Shown here in pieces: positions 42,066 to 50,469 of a DNA stretch of 64,000 bases. The notes below the pieces were generated by a model, which saw only the letters and a program-made list of their open reading frames with translations, had not been told where the DNA came from and did no database searches. Position 1 is the first letter of the stretch. The number at the start of each line of letters is the position of its first letter. Made by a program: the position numbers and the translations under genes. The stretch covers positions 8,715-72,714 of the forward strand of contig JALDXQ010000008.1 in assembly GCA_032156805.1 (NCBI GenBank). Direction: 5' to 3'. The DNA is from Gp6-AA40 sp032156805. Lineage in GTDB: Bacteria; Acidobacteriota; Vicinamibacteria; Vicinamibacterales; UBA2999.

Positions 42066-43432
42066 ATCAGGTCGTCGATTACATCAACGTCAACCGCGAC
42101 AGATATGTCGATGAACTCAAGCAGTACCTCGCCATCCCGAGCATCAGCGCGCTCCCGGCACATAGCGGCGATGTTCGACGCGCGGCCGAGTGGACTGCCG
42201 ATGCGCTGCGCCAGGTCGGCATGGAGAACGTGCGGCTCATCGAGACGCCCGGCAACCCGGTCGTCTACGGCGACTGGCTGAACGCGCCAGGCAAGCCGAC
42301 GATCCTGTTCTACGGGCACTACGACGTGCAGCCGGTCGATCCGGTCGATCTGTGGACCAGCCCGCCGTTCGAGGCGACCGTTCGTGACGGTGAGATCTAC
42401 GCGCGCGGCGCCGCCGACGACAAGGGCCAGGTGTTCATGCACATCAAGGCGGTCGAGGCGCACCTGAAGAAGAACGGCAACCTGCCGATCAACATCAAGT
42501 TCTTCATCGAGGGAGAAGAAGAGGTTGGCAGCGTTCACCTCGACGACTTCGTGCGATCCCACAAGACCGAGCTCTCCGCCGACGTCGTTGTCATCTCCGA
42601 CTCGCCAATGTTCGATCGCGGCATTCCATCCATCTGTTACGGCCTGCGCGGGCTGACCTACTTCCAGATCGATCTGCGTGGCACCAAGAGCGACCTGCAC
42701 TCGGGATCGTTCGGCGGCGCAGTCGCCAACCCCGGGTTCGTCCTCGCGAACATCCTGTCGCAGATGAAGGATCGCAGCGGCCGCATCAAGATTCCCGGCT
42801 TCTATGACGATGTGCGGGAATTGAGTGAGGCAGAGCGGGCGGAGTGGAAGAAGCTCCCCTTCAACGAGACGAAATACCGCAAGGAGCTCGGTGCGCCGAA
42901 GTTGTTCGGCGAGACCGGCTACTCGACCCTCGAGCGCGTGTGGGCGAGGCCGACATTCGAGGTGAACGGCCTGCTGTCGGGATTCACGGGTGAGGGCGCC
43001 AAGACGGTGTTACCCGCGACGGCGATGGCCAAGGTCAGCATGCGCCTGGTTCCCGATCAGGACCCGAAGAAGATTGGCGATCTGTTCGAGGCCTACCTGC
43101 AGAAGGTCTGCCCAAAGACAGTGGAGCTCAAGGTCACGCGCATGCACGGCGGCAAGCCGTGGATGACGGAGTTCGACAACAAGTACGTGCGCGCGGCCGG
43201 CCGGGCGATCGAACAGGGCTTCGGGCAGGCACCGGTATTCAACCGCGAAGGCGGCTCGATTCCGGTGGTCTCGACGTTCCAGCAGGAGCTCGGCTTGCCG
43301 AGCGTGCTGTTCGGCGTTGGACTACCCGACGAGAACGCGCATGCGCCGGACGAGCGGCTCGACCTGGGCAACTTCCACAACGGCATCATCGCGTCCGCTT
43401 ATCTCTATCAGGAGATTTCGCTGCTCGAGTAG
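42062..43432 (+). CDS. M20-family dipeptidase (CNDP-like)
   Basis: 456 aa from ATG 42062. The dinuclear zinc peptidase motifs are FYGHYDVQP, RGAADDKGQ and FIEGEEEVGS with the catalytic Glu pair; a dimerisation insert follows and the last ligand His is near NAHAPDE. It hydrolyses dipeptides or acylated amino acids in the cytoplasm. Coupled with the upstream hydrolase gene. Confidence 0.9.
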   Translation: MNQVVDYINVNRDRYVDELKQYLAIPSISALPAHSGDVRRAAEWTADALRQVGMENVRLIETPGNPVVYGDWLNAPGKPTILFYGHYDVQPVDPVDLWTSPPFEATVRDGEIYARGAADDKGQVFMHIKAVEAHLKKNGNLPINIKFFIEGEEEVGSVHLDDFVRSHKTELSADVVVISDSPMFDRGIPSICYGLRGLTYFQIDLRGTKSDLHSGSFGGAVANPGFVLANILSQMKDRSGRIKIPGFYDDVRELSEAERAEWKKLPFNETKYRKELGAPKLFGETGYSTLERVWARPTFEVNGLLSGFTGEGAKTVLPATAMAKVSMRLVPDQDPKKIGDLFEAYLQKVCPKTVELKVTRMHGGKPWMTEFDNKYVRAAGRAIEQGFGQAPVFNREGGSIPVVSTFQQELGLPSVLFGVGLPDENAHAPDERLDLGNFHNGIIASAYLYQEISLLE

Positions 43433-43602
43433 TCCGGGCGTCCTCGTCATCTGGTCGTTCGCGACTGAGCGAGCTGAGCACGTGCTGCGCGTGCTCCGTT
43501 CCTGATTTACGATCAGCACGGATTGTGATTCATGCTGGGTGGAAGATCCTGGGACGGGTGGATCGCACAGTATGCGCAGAGTCACCGGCACCCGGTGAAT
43601 CG

Positions 43603-44430
43603 ATGAAGCGCGTTGTCGTGTGTCTCGCCCTTCTTGCCTCGGTTGCGTGCGGGGTGTCAGCGCAGATACGCGAGGCACGGTCGCAATCGGCGACGTCCGC
43701 GAGCGAGTCCTGCTTCCTGTTGTTCGAGCTTGGCGTCGGTGAAGTGCGCCGTAGTCCTGCCGAAGCCTGTCGGACGAGGATTACGCCGGCGTCGACGTTC
43801 AAGGTCCCGCACGCGCTTGCGGCGCTCGATTCTGGTGTCATCAGCGGACCGGGTGACAAGCTCAGATACGACGGCACTGGTCAGTGGCCGGAGTCTTCGA
43901 GGCGCGACCACACGCTGGCCTCGGCGTTCCAGCATTCGGTGGTCTGGTACTTTCAGCGCATCGCAGAGCGGCTTGGGCCGGACCGTGAACAGGCGTACCT
44001 GAAGAAGCTCGCGTACGGAAACATGGACTCGAGCAGCGACCTCACGACGTTCTGGATTGGTGGATCGCTGCTGATCACACCCGAGGAGCAGCAGTCGTTC
44101 CTCGTGAAGTTGTACGAGGACCGGTTGCCCTTTGCGCCGGCTGTCATGACGGCAGTTCGAGAGATGTTGATCGAGCCGCCCGGCGTCGTCGTCAACGCTG
44201 CGGGTCGACATCCCTTCAACGCACCCTGGCCGGCAGGGACGATCGTCAGCGGGAAGACTGGAAGCGCGACGGACGCATCAGGTCGTGCCGCTCGCTGGCT
44301 GATCGGACATGTCAGGAAGGGAAGTCGTTCGTACGTGTTTGTCAGCTGTGTGGTCGGTCCGCGGGAGCTCGCGCCCAATGCGGCGATCGAATTGGCCGCC
44401 CGGTCGCTCCGCGACACGCAGGTCCTGTGA
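43603..44430 (+). CDS. Class D (OXA-type) beta-lactamase homologue
   Basis: The 275-aa protein has a signal peptide (LALLASVACGVSAQ). All class D signatures are in place: nucleophile S64-T-F-K67 in TPASTFKVPHAL, S112-V-V (second active-site motif), Y138-G-N, the FWIGGSL block at 150-156 and K218-T-G220 followed by the RWLIGH strand. The chain length is typical for OXA enzymes. It should acylate, and perhaps hydrolyse, penicillin-type beta-lactams in the periplasm; BlaR-type sensor relatives are larger. No mobile element or resistance gene is nearby, so it appears chromosomal and native. It overlaps the next gene by 4 nt. About 170 nt upstream (43433-43602) hold no gene. Confidence 0.88.
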   Translation: MKRVVVCLALLASVACGVSAQIREARSQSATSASESCFLLFELGVGEVRRSPAEACRTRITPASTFKVPHALAALDSGVISGPGDKLRYDGTGQWPESSRRDHTLASAFQHSVVWYFQRIAERLGPDREQAYLKKLAYGNMDSSSDLTTFWIGGSLLITPEEQQSFLVKLYEDRLPFAPAVMTAVREMLIEPPGVVVNAAGRHPFNAPWPAGTIVSGKTGSATDASGRAARWLIGHVRKGSRSYVFVSCVVGPRELAPNAAIELAARSLRDTQVL

Positions 44431-45500
44431 GTGACTCGATGAACGATCAGACCCTCGCTCGAATACCGGTGTCCATTCCAGCCATCCTCTCGGAAACCGA
44501 TGCCCTCAACTTCAACATGGTGTCCGAGCCCAAGGTCGGTGCTCTTCTCGCCGCCCTCGCGGCATCAAAACCCGGCGGCCGCTTTCTGGAACTCGGGACC
44601 GGGACCGGCCATGGAACCGCGTGGCTGCTGTCAGGGATGGATTCAGCGTCGACGCTCGACAGCGTCGATAACGAAAAGATGTTTGTCTCAGTTGCCCATC
44701 GACATCTCAGCTACGACCGGCGAGTGACGTTCCATGTCATGGATGGCGCGGCGTTCATTCGTCAGGTGCCAGCCGCGAGCTTCGACTTGATTTATGCCGA
44801 TGCGTGGCCTGGCAAGTTCTCGCATCTCGACGAGGCGCTCGCACTGCTGCGAACCGGCGGGATGTACGTCATCGACGATCTCCTGCCTCAACCGAACTGG
44901 CCCGCGGGACACGCACCCAAAGTCCCGGCGCTGATCGAGGACCTCGAACGGCGAGGCGAGTTTGTCACCGTGAAGCTCGCGTGGGCCTCCGGACTGATGA
45001 TTGTCGTTCGCGCCGGCGCGACGCCACGAGAAGACGACGTTCTGGACTCGGCGCCGCCCGACGACATTGGGTCACGATTTGTTGGCGCGTGGCGCCTGCT
45101 CGCGTGCGAGACGCGTAACTCGCGCGGCGAAGTGCAGCTCCCGTTTGGCGAGAAGCCGAAGGGCCAACTCCTCTACGACGCCTCCGGCAACATGTCCGCG
45201 CAGCTCATGAAGACAGCGCGTGCGCGTTTTGCCAGCCGGGACCCGGCTCTCGGAACTGAGGCCGAAGTGCGCGACGCGTTCGACGGATACATCGCCTACT
45301 TCGGGACCTACTCTGTGGATGACGCGGCGCGTGCCGTGACCCACACAGTCCAGGGCGCGTCGTTCCCGAATTGGACAGGTGCAAATCTTGTCCGGTCGTA
45401 CGTGTTCGACGACAAGGGACGCCTGCGTCTGTCGACGCCTCCTATCGAAGTGGGGGGCGAGTCGCTCGAATACGTTCTCTGGTGGGAGCGAATGCCTTAA
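44427..45500 (+). CDS. Methyltransferase fused to a lipocalin-like domain
   Basis: 357 aa from GTG 44427. Residues 1-200 are an O-methyltransferase-like SAM domain (FLELGTGTGHGTAWLL, then DLIYADAWPGKF and a MYVIDDLLP acidic strand). Residues about 212-357 match the lipocalin-like domain found in small bacterial proteins (RFVGAWRLLACE, GQLLYDASGNMSAQL, YFGTYSVDD, LSTPPI). I do not know this combination as an established family. The barrel may hold the hydrophobic substrate. It is translationally coupled to the beta-lactamase homologue. Confidence 0.78.
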   Translation: MSDSMNDQTLARIPVSIPAILSETDALNFNMVSEPKVGALLAALAASKPGGRFLELGTGTGHGTAWLLSGMDSASTLDSVDNEKMFVSVAHRHLSYDRRVTFHVMDGAAFIRQVPAASFDLIYADAWPGKFSHLDEALALLRTGGMYVIDDLLPQPNWPAGHAPKVPALIEDLERRGEFVTVKLAWASGLMIVVRAGATPREDDVLDSAPPDDIGSRFVGAWRLLACETRNSRGEVQLPFGEKPKGQLLYDASGNMSAQLMKTARARFASRDPALGTEAEVRDAFDGYIAYFGTYSVDDAARAVTHTVQGASFPNWTGANLVRSYVFDDKGRLRLSTPPIEVGGESLEYVLWWERMP

Positions 45501-45573
45501 GTGATCGGCCGTTGCGTCGTTGATAAACGGATGCGCCAGACTCGGGTAGAGTAGTGGCGGATTGGAGGCCGGC

Positions 45574-46332
45574 GTGAGAACACTCCTGCAACTCGCGTTG
45601 ATCCTGTCTCTGTCGTCCCCTGTCTTTGCGCAGTGGGCGAATATTCCTGCTCCTCAGATTCCACGAACGCCCGACGGCAAGCCGGATCTGTCTGCCCCGG
45701 CGCCACGACTGCCAGACGGCAAGCCCGACCTGTCCGGTATCTGGAACCCGCCGACGGGATACCTCCGAAATCTCGCCAGGGATCTGAAGGAGGAGGTGCC
45801 GTTCCAGCCATGGGCAAAGGCGCTGTACGACGAACGGGCCGAAGGCAAGTTCTGGAGGGAAGAGCCCGACGCGAACTGCCTGCCGCAAGGCGTCCCAAAG
45901 GTACTCCTCGCGCCCGCGCCGTGGCAGATCGTGCAGACACCGAAAGTCGTCTTCTTCGTTCACGAAGCGTTCAATCTCTGGTGGCAAGCCTTCATGGACG
46001 GACGACAGTTCGTGCCTCATCCCGACGTCGCGCCGACGTGGCATGGCTACTCCACGGCGAAGTGGGAAGGAGAGACGCTGGTGGTCGACAGCGCGGGATT
46101 CAACGGCAGGGTCTGGCTCGATCAGTTGGGCAAGCCGTCCACCGAAGCGCTGCATGTAACGACAAGGTTCCGGCGGAAGGATTTCGGGCACATGGACATC
46201 GCCATCACCATCGACGACCCGAAGGCGTATACGAAGCCATGGGGTACAACGGTCGAAGTGACGCTGCTGCCCAACACGCAGTTGATGGAGTTCATCTGCC
46301 TGGAGAACGAGAAGAAGACCGGAGGCAAGTGA
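45574..46332 (+). CDS. Secreted protein with TPDGKPDLSGIW motif, function unknown
   Basis: 252 aa from GTG 45574, with GGAGG seven bases upstream. A signal peptide ends at SSPVFAQ. The mature part opens with two tandem RTPDGKPDLS / RLPDGKPDLSGIW units, then a beta-rich body with several Trp residues (WQIVQTPKVVFF, WHGYSTAKWEGETLVVDS). This family is present in many paralogues in Acidobacteriota and has no known function. The repeat of the PDGKPDLS unit at residues of about 35 and 50 is unusual, since one copy is the rule. Confidence 0.75.
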   Translation: MRTLLQLALILSLSSPVFAQWANIPAPQIPRTPDGKPDLSAPAPRLPDGKPDLSGIWNPPTGYLRNLARDLKEEVPFQPWAKALYDERAEGKFWREEPDANCLPQGVPKVLLAPAPWQIVQTPKVVFFVHEAFNLWWQAFMDGRQFVPHPDVAPTWHGYSTAKWEGETLVVDSAGFNGRVWLDQLGKPSTEALHVTTRFRRKDFGHMDIAITIDDPKAYTKPWGTTVEVTLLPNTQLMEFICLENEKKTGGK

Positions 46333-46342
46333 GGACCATGAG

Positions 46343-46393
46343 GTCCAGCTAAAGCCGGGCACTACGTCTTCGGTGCCAAAGCCGAACACTACG
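46343..46393. repeat. Two degenerate GTCCGGCT-type elements
   Basis: GTCCAGCTAAAGCCGGGC followed by ACTACG at 46343-46366, and a second partial copy GTGCCAAAGCCGAACACTACG ending at 46393. Confidence 0.65.
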
Positions 46394-46401
46394 TTTTTTG
46401 G

Positions 46402-47127
46402 ATGTTGCTTCTCGGCGTCTTCGCTCTTGCGGTACTTAGCGGCGGTACCGCTGCCGTCGCTGGCTTCGGGATCGGAAGCCTGCTCACGCCGCTCCTGGCG
46501 GCGAACTTCGGGACGTCGACGGCGGTGGCGGCCGTCGCCATTCCGCACGCCGCCGCCACCGCCCTTCGCTGCTGGCGTCTGCGCCGCCACATCGACTGGA
46601 CCGTCGTCCGCGGATTCGGGTTGCTCAGTGCAGCGGGTGGGCTGCTTGGCGCGCTCCTCTACACCCGCTTTTCCAACGACGCGCTGACGCTGACGCTTGG
46701 CCTGTTGCTCGTCTCGACCTGTGTTGCGACGCTCGCCGATCTGCCATCACGACTTCGCATCAAGGGTCTCGTGGTGGGTGTCTTCGGGCTGCTGTCGGGA
46801 CTGTTTGGCGGTCTTGCAGGCAATCAGGGCGGATTGCGGGCGGCGGCCATGTTGTCGTTCTCGCTGCCGCCGGTCAAGTACGTCGCGACGGCAACGGCGA
46901 CCGCGATGCTCGTCGATCTGGTGAGGACGCCGATCTACGTCTGGCGTGCCGGCGGCGAAATCGCCTCGCTGACGGTCCCGCTGACGGTGGCGACTGCCGG
47001 TGTGTTGATCGGCACGCTGCTCGGCGAGCGCATCCTGCTGGGGCTGTCGCTGCGCCAGTTCCGATTCGCCATCGCAGCGCTCATCGGCGTGCTCGGTGCG
47101 TGGCTGATTGTTCAGGGGCTCAATTGA
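46402..47127 (+). CDS. TSUP/TauE-SafE family membrane transporter
   Basis: The 241-aa protein has about seven or eight hydrophobic helices with the family's internal two-fold pattern (GGTAAVAGFGIGSLLTPLL near the start, SGLFGGLAGNQGGLRAA in the middle). TSUP proteins export or import sulfite, sulfoacetate or other organosulfur anions. No sulfur gene is adjacent. The SnoaL-like gene begins at the very next base after its stop. Confidence 0.87.
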   Translation: MLLLGVFALAVLSGGTAAVAGFGIGSLLTPLLAANFGTSTAVAAVAIPHAAATALRCWRLRRHIDWTVVRGFGLLSAAGGLLGALLYTRFSNDALTLTLGLLLVSTCVATLADLPSRLRIKGLVVGVFGLLSGLFGGLAGNQGGLRAAAMLSFSLPPVKYVATATATAMLVDLVRTPIYVWRAGGEIASLTVPLTVATAGVLIGTLLGERILLGLSLRQFRFAIAALIGVLGAWLIVQGLN

Positions 47128-47607
47128 ATGGACAATGCGATCGAGAGGCCTCTCATGAACTGGATACGAGTGCTGGTGTCTGTCGCTTTCGGGTCGATTG
47201 TCGTGGTGCAGCCCGCGTGGGCCCAGGACGTGAAGTCGGATCAGGACGTGCTCATCGCCCTCGAGCGGCAGTGGGACGCAGCGTTTCAACGGCAGGATGC
47301 GGCGTTTATCGAAAGCGTCCTGGCGGAGGAGTTCATTGCCACTTATGGCGACGGCACCCGCGGTGACAAGGCCAAGGAACTGGCGCTGGTCCGCGACTTC
47401 AATCAGCAGGTCGATTCCCGTCGTCTCGACGACTTCACCGTCAAGGTCTATCGCGATACCGCAGTCGTGTGGTTCACGCAGTATCTGGTCGGGCCGGTCA
47501 ACGGCAAGCCGACGGAAGTGCAGTATCAGTACATGGACGTCTGGATCATTCGCGACGGCCGCTGGCAGGCGGTGGCGAGCCAGAGCACGCGGGTCGGAAT
47601 GAGATGA
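47128..47607 (+). CDS. Secreted SnoaL/DUF4440-like (NTF2-fold) protein
   Basis: 159 aa if started at ATG 47128, or 150 aa from ATG 47155, which fits the signal peptide (MNWIRVLVSVAF to QPAWAQ) better. The mature domain has the NTF2-like cone pattern: ALERQWDAAFQRQDAAFIE, LAEEFIATYGDG, DDFTVKVYRDTAVVWF and WIIRDGRWQAVASQST. Such proteins bind small ligands; the role here is unknown. The stop codon lies at the start of a heptamer array. Confidence 0.8.
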   Translation: MDNAIERPLMNWIRVLVSVAFGSIVVVQPAWAQDVKSDQDVLIALERQWDAAFQRQDAAFIESVLAEEFIATYGDGTRGDKAKELALVRDFNQQVDSRRLDDFTVKVYRDTAVVWFTQYLVGPVNGKPTEVQYQYMDVWIIRDGRWQAVASQSTRVGMR

Positions 47608-47715
47608 ATGCAGAGTTCAGAATTCAGAATGCAGAATGCGGAACCGGAGCAATGTATCGAGGACCACGCCTGGCTCACTAAAGGTACGGACCAGCACCAA
47701 GCACCAAGGACCATG
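47606..47715. repeat. Two heptamer arrays (GAATNCA and CACCAAG) between SnoaL and VOC genes
   Basis: GAATGCA, GAGTTCA, GAATTCA, GAATGCA and GAATGCG occupy 47606-47640. GGACCAG, CACCAAG, CACCAAG and GACCATG occupy 47688-47715. The ATG in the last unit is the start of the VOC gene. The whole stretch is open in the VOC frame. Confidence 0.85.
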
Positions 47716-48171
47716 ATCCCAGGCGCTCGTTACGTTCACACTAACCTCATCGCGCGCGACTGGCGCCGTCTCGCTCGCTTCTACGAGGCCGTCTTCGGCT
47801 GCGTACCGGTACCGCCGGAGCGGGATCTGTCCGGCGCGGACATGAAGGCGGGAACAGGTGTGCCGGGCGCCCACCTTCGCGGCATGCACCTGCGTCTTCC
47901 CGGGACCGGTCCCAATGGACCGACGCTGGAGATCTTCGAGTACTCTCAGCCGGCCGCCGCTGTTCCGCCGGTCGTGAACCGGCCGGGGTTTGCGCACATT
48001 GCGTTTGCCGTCGATTCGGTAGCCGACGCTCGCGATCAGGTCCTGTCCAACGGTGGCTCGCCCGTTGGCGAAGTGGTGACCGTCGCGATCTCGGCAACGG
48101 CGCAGGTGACGTGGTGCTACGTCAGGGATCCCGAGGGGAACATCATTGAACTGCAGACACGGTCTGGCTGA
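47713..48171 (+). CDS. VOC-family (glyoxalase/bleomycin-resistance fold) protein
   Basis: 152 aa from ATG 47713, where YVHTNLIARDWRRLARFYEAVFG begins the first beta-alpha-beta-beta-beta module; HIAFAVDSVADARDQV and CYVRDPEGNIIELQ close the second. Metal ligands His and Glu are plausible (VHTN, EIFEY, HIAF, IELQ). Lyase or dioxygenase activity cannot be told apart. An upstream in-frame reading to 47608 is repeat translation. The stop codon is the central TGA of a GTCTGGCT palindrome; the last residues (TRSG) are repeat-encoded. Confidence 0.83.
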   Translation: MIPGARYVHTNLIARDWRRLARFYEAVFGCVPVPPERDLSGADMKAGTGVPGAHLRGMHLRLPGTGPNGPTLEIFEYSQPAAAVPPVVNRPGFAHIAFAVDSVADARDQVLSNGGSPVGEVVTVAISATAQVTWCYVRDPEGNIIELQTRSG

Positions 48172-48186
48172 AGCCGGACACTACGT
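48162..48186. repeat. GTCCGGCT-type palindrome supplying the VOC stop
   Basis: GTCTGGCTGAAGCCGGAC at 48162-48179 then ACTACG. The central TGA ends the VOC gene. Confidence 0.8.
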
Positions 48187-48197
48187 GACACCGCGTT

Positions 48198-49070
48198 TCA
48201 GTTGAGCGCGGCGACGCGACGGCGCAATGTCTTGACGTGCTCCCAGATCTGCTGGTGCTCGGCTTTCGCATCTTTGTCGGCCTCGCTCATGCTCGACAGC
48301 TTCAGGTAGGCCTGCAGATCTCGCAACGCACTTGTGACGTCGTTCAGTTGATACGCGAGCAACCCGCGGTCGCGAAGTTCGCTGAGCGCCGACGGCGTGA
48401 GTGAGAGCAGCAGCTCAGTGATATCGCGCGCCTGCGGGAACGAGCGCATATGGACGTAGATGCGCTTCAGGTTGAGCAGCATCCGGACGAAGATCTGATT
48501 TCGCGTTGCCGGTGCGAGCAACGATCGGCTGAAGGCCACCTCGCTGCCGACATGTTTCTGCAGCAGCAGCCGGCAGTTGTGTTCCGACAGCAGCGCTCCC
48601 GAGTGGAACGGGTCGATCACGAGCTGATGACCGCCGTGTGACGGCGGGCAGCGGACGAGAAAGTGTCCCGGGAAGTTGATGCCGTCGACCTGCAGTCCCG
48701 CCCGGCGCGCGACCTCCATGTAGACGATCGACAGCGTCAGGGGGATCCCGGTGCGCCGCTCGAGCACTTCATTGAGGCAGCTGTTGCGCGGATCCTCGTA
48801 CTTGTCCCGGTTGCCCGTGAACTGCAGTTCCTCGAACAGGTACTCGTTGAGCGCCTTGACCCCGCACTGCGGTGACATGTCGCCGCTCGACGAGGCGTGC
48901 CGCTCGACCACGCGCCGTGCCGCATCGCCCATGGCGTCGAGACGCGCGATGTATGGTTCTGGATCGAGACGCGGGCATTCCACGCGCGCAATGACGAGCG
49001 CGCCAGGGGCAAGCGTCGTCCCCGGGGAGTTGGACGCATCGACGAGTGCCGCGACGAGGTCCTTTTTCAC
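48198..49070 (-). CDS. SirB1/transglutaminase-like family protein with helical repeats
   Basis: The 290-aa protein has the SirB1 domain, a transglutaminase-like fold, at about 60-190 (NSCLNEVLERRTGIPLTLSI, VDGINFPGHFLVR, LVIDPFHSG) and a C-terminal TPR-like helical region (about 200-280). The Cys-His-Asp triad of transglutaminases can be traced in NSCLNEV, PGHFLV and VIDPF. Function of the family is not established; cytoplasmic location is expected. Confidence 0.82.
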   Translation of the reverse strand: MKKDLVAALVDASNSPGTTLAPGALVIARVECPRLDPEPYIARLDAMGDAARRVVERHASSSGDMSPQCGVKALNEYLFEELQFTGNRDKYEDPRNSCLNEVLERRTGIPLTLSIVYMEVARRAGLQVDGINFPGHFLVRCPPSHGGHQLVIDPFHSGALLSEHNCRLLLQKHVGSEVAFSRSLLAPATRNQIFVRMLLNLKRIYVHMRSFPQARDITELLLSLTPSALSELRDRGLLAYQLNDVTSALRDLQAYLKLSSMSEADKDAKAEHQQIWEHVKTLRRRVAALN

Positions 49071-49098
49071 AATCTTCCTGATCGGCTCAATATGATTT

Positions 49099-49140
49099 GC
49101 ATTCTGAATTCTGCAATCTGAATCGTGAACTCACGACTCG
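49099..49140. repeat. Heptamer array (GNATTCT then GAATCGT/GAACTCA)
   Basis: GCATTCT, GAATTCT, GCAATCT, GAATCGT, GAACTCA and CGACTCG in one 7-bp register. The minus-strand stop codon of the HAD gene is at 49133-49131 inside it. Confidence 0.75.
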
Positions 49141-49820
49141 CATAACCTGTCCAGAGCCGGGAGCGACAACGCTCCGAGCCCGTTCACCACGAGCTCGGCG
49201 CCCGCGAGCTCGGCGGCCGGGTAGCTGCTGGTCACAGCAACCAGTCGCAGCCCTGCACCGCGAGCGGATTCAAGGCCCCAGTGCGAATCCTCGATAGCGA
49301 CCGAGCGTCGCGGGTCGAGAACCAGGCCCGTGCGTTGGCGAAGCTGCTCGAAGGCCAGCTGATACGGTGCGGGCGATGGCTTACTCTCCGGCGTGTCACC
49401 AGCCGCCACGATCGTGGCGAAAAGGTTTGCCACACCGGCGGCGTCGATGACCTTGTCGATCTCATGTCGAAGCGCGCCGGACGCGATCGCGATCGGAACC
49501 ACGGCGGCAGCTTCGCGAATGAACTCGAGCGCACCGGGGAACAGCACCGAGCCTGACCGCAGCAGATCTTCCATGCGGGTCCCCTTGCGAGCGACGAGCT
49601 CCGCGACGCGGCCCCCTTCCATTGACATGCCACGGTCCCGTCCCAGCGCCTCGAACATCCCCACGTCGTCGTAGCCAAGATATCGGGAGTAGTAGTCGCT
49701 GGCGCTCAGCTCCACGCCGTCGTCGGCCAGTGCCTGCTGGAACGCCAGCAGATGCAGCGGTTCGCTGTTAGCAATCACGCCGTCGAAGTCGAACACGATT
49801 GCCTGCAGGGGTCGGCTCAT
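49131..49820 (-). CDS. HAD-superfamily sugar-phosphate phosphatase/phosphomutase-like protein
   Basis: The 229-aa protein has FDFDGVIANSEPLH with the nucleophile Asp, a four-helix cap, Ser in AIASGAL and the terminal acidic motif AIEDSHWGLESA. This arrangement belongs to the beta-phosphoglucomutase/phosphatase subgroup. Overlaps the DUF1684 gene by 4 nt at its start and is the last gene of the fatty-acid operon. The substrate is unclear. Confidence 0.85.
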   Translation of the reverse strand: MSRPLQAIVFDFDGVIANSEPLHLLAFQQALADDGVELSASDYYSRYLGYDDVGMFEALGRDRGMSMEGGRVAELVARKGTRMEDLLRSGSVLFPGALEFIREAAAVVPIAIASGALRHEIDKVIDAAGVANLFATIVAAGDTPESKPSPAPYQLAFEQLRQRTGLVLDPRRSVAIEDSHWGLESARGAGLRLVAVTSSYPAAELAGAELVVNGLGALSLPALDRLCES

Positions 49821-50464
49821 GCGCCCGGGGCTTTCTCACCGGCACGGATCGCGGACTTCAGGCGGTTCGACGGCGGTGGAAACGGACACTCGTAGGTGTC
49901 GTTGTACGCGCAGTACGGGTTGTAGGCCTTGTTGAAGTCGATCGAGTAGACGCCGGTCCGCGTCGGATGCAGATCCAGATAGCGACCCGCCGAGTAGGTC
50001 TCTGATCCCGTCGTCTGATCGGCAAACGGCACGAACAACGATTCAATACGCTGCGTTCCTTCGGGAACGAAAGCCGCGAGCGTCATGGGCTCTCCGTTGA
50101 GCCGGAATTCCAGGATTCCAACACGCTCCATCCGGCGCAGCGTGCCCGTTGACGTCGGCATCTCGAACACCGGGCGGTTCTCTGAAATCCGGAGAGCGGC
50201 CGGCACGTTGTACCCGGGATTGATGTCGTAGTACCGCAGCGGCAGCATGGCGGCCCGCCGGCCTTTCGGCACCGGTGAACAGTCCTCGGTTGCCGTCGGC
50301 GAACCGCATTCGGCCGTTTCGCTGAAGACCTGGTCCCGAATCGAGCGCCAGGCGACGACATCCGTCTGCGACGCGGACGCGTCGGGCGCGCCGGGACCGG
50401 AGGAACAAGCCGTCACCAGGACGGGCAACACGATGACCAGCGCGAGGGATATCCGTCGACCCAT
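49817..50464 (-). CDS. DUF1684 lipoprotein
   Basis: 215 aa from ATG 50464; a GTG at 50470 would add two residues. A lipoprotein signal ends in LVTAC, so the protein should be lipid-anchored. The body matches DUF1684: PFADQTTGSETYSAGRYLDL, then SIDFNKAYNPYCAYNDTYEC and a final NRLKSAIRAGE. Function is unknown; the domain is often found near lipid genes. Placed between acyl-CoA dehydrogenase and HAD genes on the same strand. Confidence 0.85.
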   Translation of the reverse strand: MGRRISLALVIVLPVLVTACSSGPGAPDASASQTDVVAWRSIRDQVFSETAECGSPTATEDCSPVPKGRRAAMLPLRYYDINPGYNVPAALRISENRPVFEMPTSTGTLRRMERVGILEFRLNGEPMTLAAFVPEGTQRIESLFVPFADQTTGSETYSAGRYLDLHPTRTGVYSIDFNKAYNPYCAYNDTYECPFPPPSNRLKSAIRAGEKAPGA

Positions 50465-50469
50465 GACCA

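Noticed and set aside
43433..43602. Possible small RNA or gene in the 170-nt gap before the beta-lactamase gene
   Set aside because: No convincing open frame, terminator or conserved RNA motif could be seen; only short inverted GCACGTGC-like bases.
43603..44430. Recently acquired resistance cassette
   Set aside because: No integron, transposase, terminal repeat or composition shift surrounds the class D gene; codon use resembles its neighbours.
47608..47712. N-terminal extension of the VOC protein from 47608
   Set aside because: The extension translates two heptamer arrays (MQSSEFRMQNAE and following) and precedes the natural start of the VOC fold.
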